This document shows, piece after piece, positions 61,301 to 64,000 of a DNA stretch of 64,000 nucleotides. The stretch is taken from contig NC_081555.1 in assembly GCF_963082655.1 (NCBI RefSeq), positions 26,904,776-26,968,775 of the forward strand, read 5' to 3'. Source of the stretch: Stomoxys calcitrans (lineage: Eukaryota; Arthropoda; Insecta; Diptera; Muscidae). Position numbers and translations under genes: made by a program. The notes beneath the pieces are model-generated. The model did no database searches, was not told where the DNA came from, and saw only the letters and a program-made list of their open reading frames with translations. The stretch's first letter is position 1, and the number at the start of each line of letters is the position of its first letter.

Positions 61301-64000
61301 CTCAACTCGAAAATTGTTGGGGCTACGAAAATTAAAAATTTTGATGGGCTAACCCCTTGCTCGAAAAATGCAAAAAAATATCAAAGTGAAAATTTTGAGA
61401 AAACGTTTCGACCAAATAATTCCTCGTGGAATTTCAAATCCAGGGGTGCTTTTGGATCTTCGAAACTCGCAAATATGAGGGAGCTACACCAGTTTCGAAC
61501 TCACATGGATTTTCGAACTTCAGCACAGTAAAACAATGATTTTGAGCTTGTTTTTCGGAGAAACAGACTGGGGATTGGGTCAATTTGTATTTTCACGCCA
61601 CGAACCTTAATTCTGTGTCCTCAACTCAAAAAATGTAGGGGCTTCGAAAATTAAAAATTTTGATGGGCTAACCCCTTGCTCGAAAAATGCAAAAAAATAT
61701 CAAAGTGAAAATTTTGAGAAAACGTTTCGACCAAATAATTCCTCGTGGAATTTCAAATCCAGGGGTGCTTTTGGATCTTCGAAACTCGCAAATATGAGGG
61801 AGCTACAGCAATTTCAAACTCGCATGGATTTGTCGAACTTCAGCACAATAAAGCTATGCTTTTGAGCTTGTTTTTCGAAGAAACAGACTGGGGATTGGGT
61901 TAATTTGTATTTTCACGCCACGAACCTTAATTCTGTGTCCTCAACTCGAAAAATGTAGGGGCTTCGAAAATTGAAAATTTTGATGGGCTAACCCCTTGCT
62001 TGAAAAATGCAAAAAAATATCAAAATGAAAATTTTGAGAAAACGTTTCGACCAATGATTCCTCGTGGAATTTCAAATCCAGGGGTGCTTTCGGATCTTCG
62101 AAATTCGCAAATATGAGGGAGCTACACCAGTTTCGAACTCACATGGATTTTCGAACTTCAGCACAATAAAGCTATGCTTTTGAGCTTGTTTTTCGAAGAA
62201 ACAGACTGGGGATTGGGTTAATTTGTATTTTCACGCCACGAACCTTAATTCTGTGTCCTCAACTCGAAAATTGTTGGGGCTGCGAAAATTAAAAATTTTG
62301 ATGGGCTAACCCCTTGCTCGAAAAATGCAAAAAAATATCAAAATGAAAATTTTGAGAAAACGTTTCGACCAATGATTCCTCGTGGAATTTAAAATCCAGA
62401 GGTGCTTTCGGATCTTCGAAATTCGCAAATATGAGGGAGCTACACCAGTTTCGAACTCACATGGATTTTCGAACTTCAGCACAGTAAAACAATGATTTTG
62501 AGCTTGTTTTTCGGAGAAACAGACTGGGGGATTGGTTTAATTTGTATTTTCACGCCACGAACCTTAATTCTGTGTCCTCAACTCGAAAAATGTAGGGGCC
62601 TCGAAAATTGAAAATTTTGATGGGCTAACCCCTTGCTCGAAAAATGCAAAAAAATATCAAAGTGAAAATTTTGAGAAAACGTTTCGACCAATCATTCCTC
62701 GTGGAATTTAAAATCCAGAGGTGCTTTCGGATCTTCGAAATTCGCAAATATGAGGGAGCTACACCAGTTTCGAACTCACATGGATTTTCGAACTTCAGCA
62801 CAGTAAAACAATGATTTTGAGCTTGTTTTTCGGAGAAACAGACTGGGGATTGGGTCAATTTGTATTTTCACGCCACGAACCTTAATTCTGTGTCCTCAAC
62901 TCGAAAAATGTTGGGGCTTCGAAAATTGAAAATTTTGATGGGCTAACCCCTTGCTTGAAAAATGCAAAAAAATATCAAAATGAAAATTTTGAGAAAACGT
63001 TTCGACCAATGATTCCTCGTGGAATTTAAAATCCAGAGGTGCTTTCGGATCTTCGAAATTCGCAAATATGAGGGAGCTACACCAGTTTCGAACTCACATG
63101 GATTTTCGAACTTCAGCACAATAAAACTATGATTTTGAGCTTGTTTTTCGGAGAAACAGACTGGGGATTGGTTTAATTTGTATTTTCACGCCACAAACCT
63201 TAATTCTGTGTCCTCAACTCGAAAAATGTAGGGGCTTCGAAAATTGAAAATTTTGATGGGCTAACCCCTTGCTCGAAAAATGCAAAAAAATATCAAAGTG
63301 AAAATTTTGAGAAAACGTTTCGACCAAATGATTCCTCGTGGAATTTCAAATCCAGGGAGCTACACCAGTTTCGAACTCACATGGATTTTTCGAACTTTAG
63401 CACAATAAAGCTATGCTTTTGAGCTTGTTTTTCGGAGAAACAGACTGGGGATTGGTTTAATTTGTATTTTCACGCCACGAACCTTAATTCTGTGTCCTCA
63501 ACTCGAAAAATGTAGGGGCTTCGAAAATTGAAAATTAACCCCTTGCTCGAAAAATGCAAAAAAATATCAAAGTGAAAATTTTGAAAAAACGTTTCGACCA
63601 AATGATTCCTCGTGGAATTTCAAATCCAGGGGTGCTTTCGGATCTTCGAAATTCGCAAATATGAGGGAGCTACAGCAATTTCAAACTCGCATGGATTTGT
63701 CGAACTTCAGCACAATAAAGCTATGCTTTTGAGCTTGTTTTTCGAAGAAACAGACTGGGGATTGGGTCAATTTGTATTTTCACGCCACGAACCTTAATTC
63801 TGTGTCCTCAACTCGAAAAATGTAGGGGCTTCGAAAATTGAAAATTAACCCTTTGCTCGAAAAATGCAAAAAAATATCAAAGTGAAATTTTTGAGAAAAC
63901 GTTTCGACCAAATGATTCCTCGTGGAATTTCAAATCCAGGGGTGCTTTCGGATCTTCGAAATTCGCAAATATGAGGGAGCTACAGCAATTTCAAACTCGC
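49389..64000. repeat. Satellite DNA array, ~320-bp monomer, about 46 copies
   Basis: Consecutive monomers share TGCTTTCGGATCTTCGAAAT, CGCAAATATGAGGGAGCTAC, TTTGAGCTTGTTTTTCGGAG, AAACAGACTGGGGATTGG, CCACGAACCTTAATTCTGTG, TAACCCCTTGCTCGAAAAAT and GAAAACGTTTCGACCAAATG. Spacing of 320 bp is exact between many neighbours (50602, 50922, 51242, 51562). The array is unbroken and runs off the window end. Monomers differ by recurring variants: CAGCAATTTCGAACCCGC against CACCAGTTTCGAACTCAC; GTAGGGGCTTCG against GTTGGGGCTGCG; TTCGGAG against TTCGAAG. Open frames of 61 and 67 codons on the two strands recur in each monomer, which follows from the repetition and is not evidence of coding. Confidence 0.97.

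Noticed and set aside
50602..63797. Recurring 61- and 67-codon frames on both strands
   Set aside because: They repeat because the 320-bp satellite repeats. They have no domain and are broken in many monomers.
49389..64000. CENP-B box-like site in the satellite monomer
   Set aside because: TTCGGAGAAACAGAC has the TTCG and the spaced A but lacks the required CGGG end, so the match fails.
49389..64000. Heat-shock element arrays in the satellite
   Set aside because: The TTCGAA motifs have no two-base spacer between TTC and GAA, so they do not fit the GAAnnTTC pattern.

Overview
The window is animal nuclear DNA, almost certainly from a higher fly (calyptrate muscoid type, in the broad sense of house flies, stable flies and blow flies). 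The reasons are one intron-containing UNC93-like gene with metazoan splice sites, low gene density, dense non-LTR retrotransposon debris with RNase H domains, mariner/Tc1 deletion derivatives, a tRNA-derived SINE, and dispersed tandem-unit repeats of a kind common in fly genomes. The species is inferred from general character only. There is nothing bacterial: no operons and no CRISPR array.

Layout. 1-26 kb is a repeat landscape: RTE-type LINE pieces (0.5-0.9, 2.7-3.0, 5.5-6.9, 7.6 kb), copies of a dispersed repeat called here family R (head with a GTCCGTCCGTCTGTC-like box, internal ~100-110 bp units containing GCTGCCATATAGACCGATCT-like sequence), a second dispersed repeat called family P (8.8-10.0 kb), RNase H-bearing LINEs (10.6-12.7, 15.5-17.7 kb), a rearranged Jockey-like LINE whose endonuclease segment is amplified in tandem (17.7-20.1 kb), hairpins, and a 21-bp minisatellite (23.4-24.9 kb).

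26.6-44.5 kb is the only convincing host gene. It lies on the minus strand and encodes a predicted 755-residue UNC93-like multipass membrane protein in five coding exons, all with GT-AG sites and compatible phase. Exons 3-5 are compact (26.6-28.5 kb). Exons 2 and 1 lie 10.7 kb and 15.9 kb upstream, and the two long introns are filled with LINEs, SINEs, MITEs, a 31-bp minisatellite (31.8-33.5 kb), family P and R copies and AT-rich minisatellite.

44.6-49.4 kb holds the gene's upstream sequence, RTE LINE debris, another family R copy with a nested MITE, and a pyrimidine-rich tract. From about 49.39 kb to the end of the window there is an uninterrupted satellite array of ~320-bp monomers (about 46 copies), with several monomer variants and signs of higher-order repeats. 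The UNC93-like gene therefore starts about 5 kb from a large satellite block.

No clear case for a new biological system was found. The most unusual structures are the satellite array with multimer blocks, the two-faced Tc1/mariner derivative that carries the same transposase start on both strands and flanks exons 3-5 of the gene, and the Jockey-like LINE with tandemly amplified endonuclease pieces. All coordinates of degenerate repeats are approximate; the gene exon borders and the MITE ends were read base by base.
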